In this document: positions 63,194 to 64,000 of the stretch, piece after piece
Numbering within the stretch: the first letter of the stretch is position 1
How the letters are laid out: each line of letters opens with the position of its first letter
Assembly (NCBI RefSeq): GCF_951230135.1
Contig: NZ_CATNVC010000007.1
Location: 62,001-126,000, forward strand
Length of the DNA stretch: 64,000 nt
DNA from: Butyricicoccus sp. Marseille-Q5471
GTDB lineage: Bacteria > Bacillota > Clostridia > Oscillospirales > Butyricicoccaceae
Direction of reading: 5' to 3'
Program-made: the position numbers and the translations under genes
The notes under the pieces: generated by a model
The model's input: the letters and a program-made list of their open reading frames with translations, nothing else
The model's database searches: none
What the model was told of the DNA's origin: nothing

Positions 63194-64000
63194 TTAAAAT
63201 CCTTCGAAACCGTCGCAATTCTCCGGCGTAAGCAGCTCAGGCTGCATCGCCATCAATTTAGATGTCGGCACATTTGCAGAATCATTGAGCAAATTTACAA
63301 TAGTACGTGCTGCAACTTCACCAACCACCACCGGACTGTTTACACCCAACGCCTTAATGGAGCCGCCGGCCTTCATAATCTCAACTGCAGCCTTTGATCC
63401 GTCAACTGCTCCCATGATTACGCTTTGGTCACGCCCCTGTCGCTTAGCGGCTGCATAGGCACCTACAACATGTGCGTCGCATGTGCCGATGATACACTTC
63501 AGATTTGGATTCGCCACCAACATGTTTTCTGCCGTTTCCATGCCGGACTGCTCCGAATAGTCGCCTGCATACAGGAAGGAAACTTCCTTCAAACGTCCTT
63601 CCGTGTCAATAGCTGCAATCGCATCGCGTGCACCCTGATTCCGGTTGGTCGCAATATAATTACCCTCCGTGCCGCCAATGATGCCGTATTCTACCTCGCC
63701 CTCATTGCCCGCAAGCATCTGCTTTGCCAGTTCCTCGCCAACCAGATAACCAAGCTGATAAGCATCGGTCACGCATGCAGACAGATACTGTGCTCCTTCG
63801 TCCGGCGGCAGATCAACGGAAACCACCGGAATACCTGCATCGTAAGCCTTGTTGAGTGCAATATTAACCGCTTGCTGTGGATCAGCAGGATTTACAATAA
63901 TTGCATCTACACCCTGCGCAATAAAGTTCTCAATCTGGGAAACCTGCTTGGTTGCATCGCTTTCGCAGTCCGCCAGCAGTGCTTTGCCGCCCATAGCTTC
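63194..64000 (-). CDS. Ribose-type sugar-binding protein (RbsB-like), N-terminus beyond the window
   Basis: About 268 residues present, with the start off the right edge. Type 1 binding-protein motifs: IENFIAQGVDAIIVNPADPQ, AYDAGIPVVSVDLPPDEGAQ, GIIGGTEGNYIATNRNQGAR and LKCIIGTCDAHVVGAYAAAK. It delivers the sugar to the downstream permease and ATPase. Confidence 0.93.
   Translation of the reverse strand, partial: EAMGGKALLADCESDATKQVSQIENFIAQGVDAIIVNPADPQQAVNIALNKAYDAGIPVVSVDLPPDEGAQYLSACVTDAYQLGYLVGEELAKQMLAGNEGEVEYGIIGGTEGNYIATNRNQGARDAIAAIDTEGRLKEVSFLYAGDYSEQSGMETAENMLVANPNLKCIIGTCDAHVVGAYAAAKRQGRDQSVIMGAVDGSKAAVEIMKAGGSIKALGVNSPVVVGEVAARTIVNLLNDSANVPTSKLMAMQPELLTPENCDGFEGF

Noticed and set aside
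1-64000. CRISPR array, rRNA operon, prophage structural genes or a riboswitch
   Set aside because: No regularly spaced direct repeats, no rRNA-like sequence and no capsid, tail or terminase genes; leaders of the metabolic operons show no aptamer I can recognise.

Overview
The window looks like chromosome of a Gram-positive anaerobe of the Clostridia, most likely a gut member of the Oscillospirales. This is inferred from YesM/YesN-type two-component pairs, SLH-type surface protein remnants, lipoprotein-type binding proteins, DUF960, frequent TTG/GTG starts with strong GGAGG sites, and intermediate GC. No rRNA gene, complete tRNA gene or CRISPR array was found.

Layout. 1-6505: start of a secreted protein, a LemA-like protein, a two-component system whose regulator carries two different DNA-binding domains, and a surface protein split by one in-frame TGA. 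6506-8940: decayed genes (LacI-type sensor domain, CBM/SLH surface protein). 8945-17187 (minus strand): two cytoplasmic-type sulfatases with a TauE/SafE exporter, then an SsuABC/TauABC-like importer with two permeases and two complementary, differently degenerate ATPases. 17394-20608: YesM/YesN pair. 20609-21732: gene remnants. 21733-29444: hexuronate module (uxuB, uxuA, MDR dehydrogenase, TRAP transporter, divergent GntR regulator), bracketed by inverted copies of a decayed gene plus a covarying hairpin. 29445-36804: remnant of a tRNA-Ser-associated element (GNAT, RecQ, Rep-like protein, excisionase) with IS3 and IS256 debris. 36861-43257: tripartite tricarboxylate (Tct) transporter, FAD oxidoreductase, a protein resembling a chaperonin equatorial domain, and a LacI regulator with three matching operator-like palindromes. 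43684-44868: two divergent genes fused head to head by a deletion.

45377-54223 is an accessory island: DUF960, amidoligase, class II glutamine amidotransferase and a 24-residue acidic peptide in one operon; a Fic toxin with its antitoxin; a serine recombinase; a PIN-domain protein; a GIY-YIG protein; and an IS3 fragment. 54640-64000 (minus strand) holds a kinase/regulator/membrane-anchored binding protein sensing set next to a ribose-type ABC transporter operon with a transaldolase-like enzyme.

Much of the window serves carbohydrate and organic-acid scavenging: sulfate-ester cleavage and sulfur-oxyanion export, uronate uptake and conversion to 2-keto-3-deoxygluconate, and carboxylate and sugar import, each next to its own regulator. 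The best candidates for something undescribed are the DUF960/amidoligase/GATase/micro-peptide operon, the apical-less chaperonin-like protein, the asymmetric ATPase pair and the LytTR-REC-winged-helix regulator.
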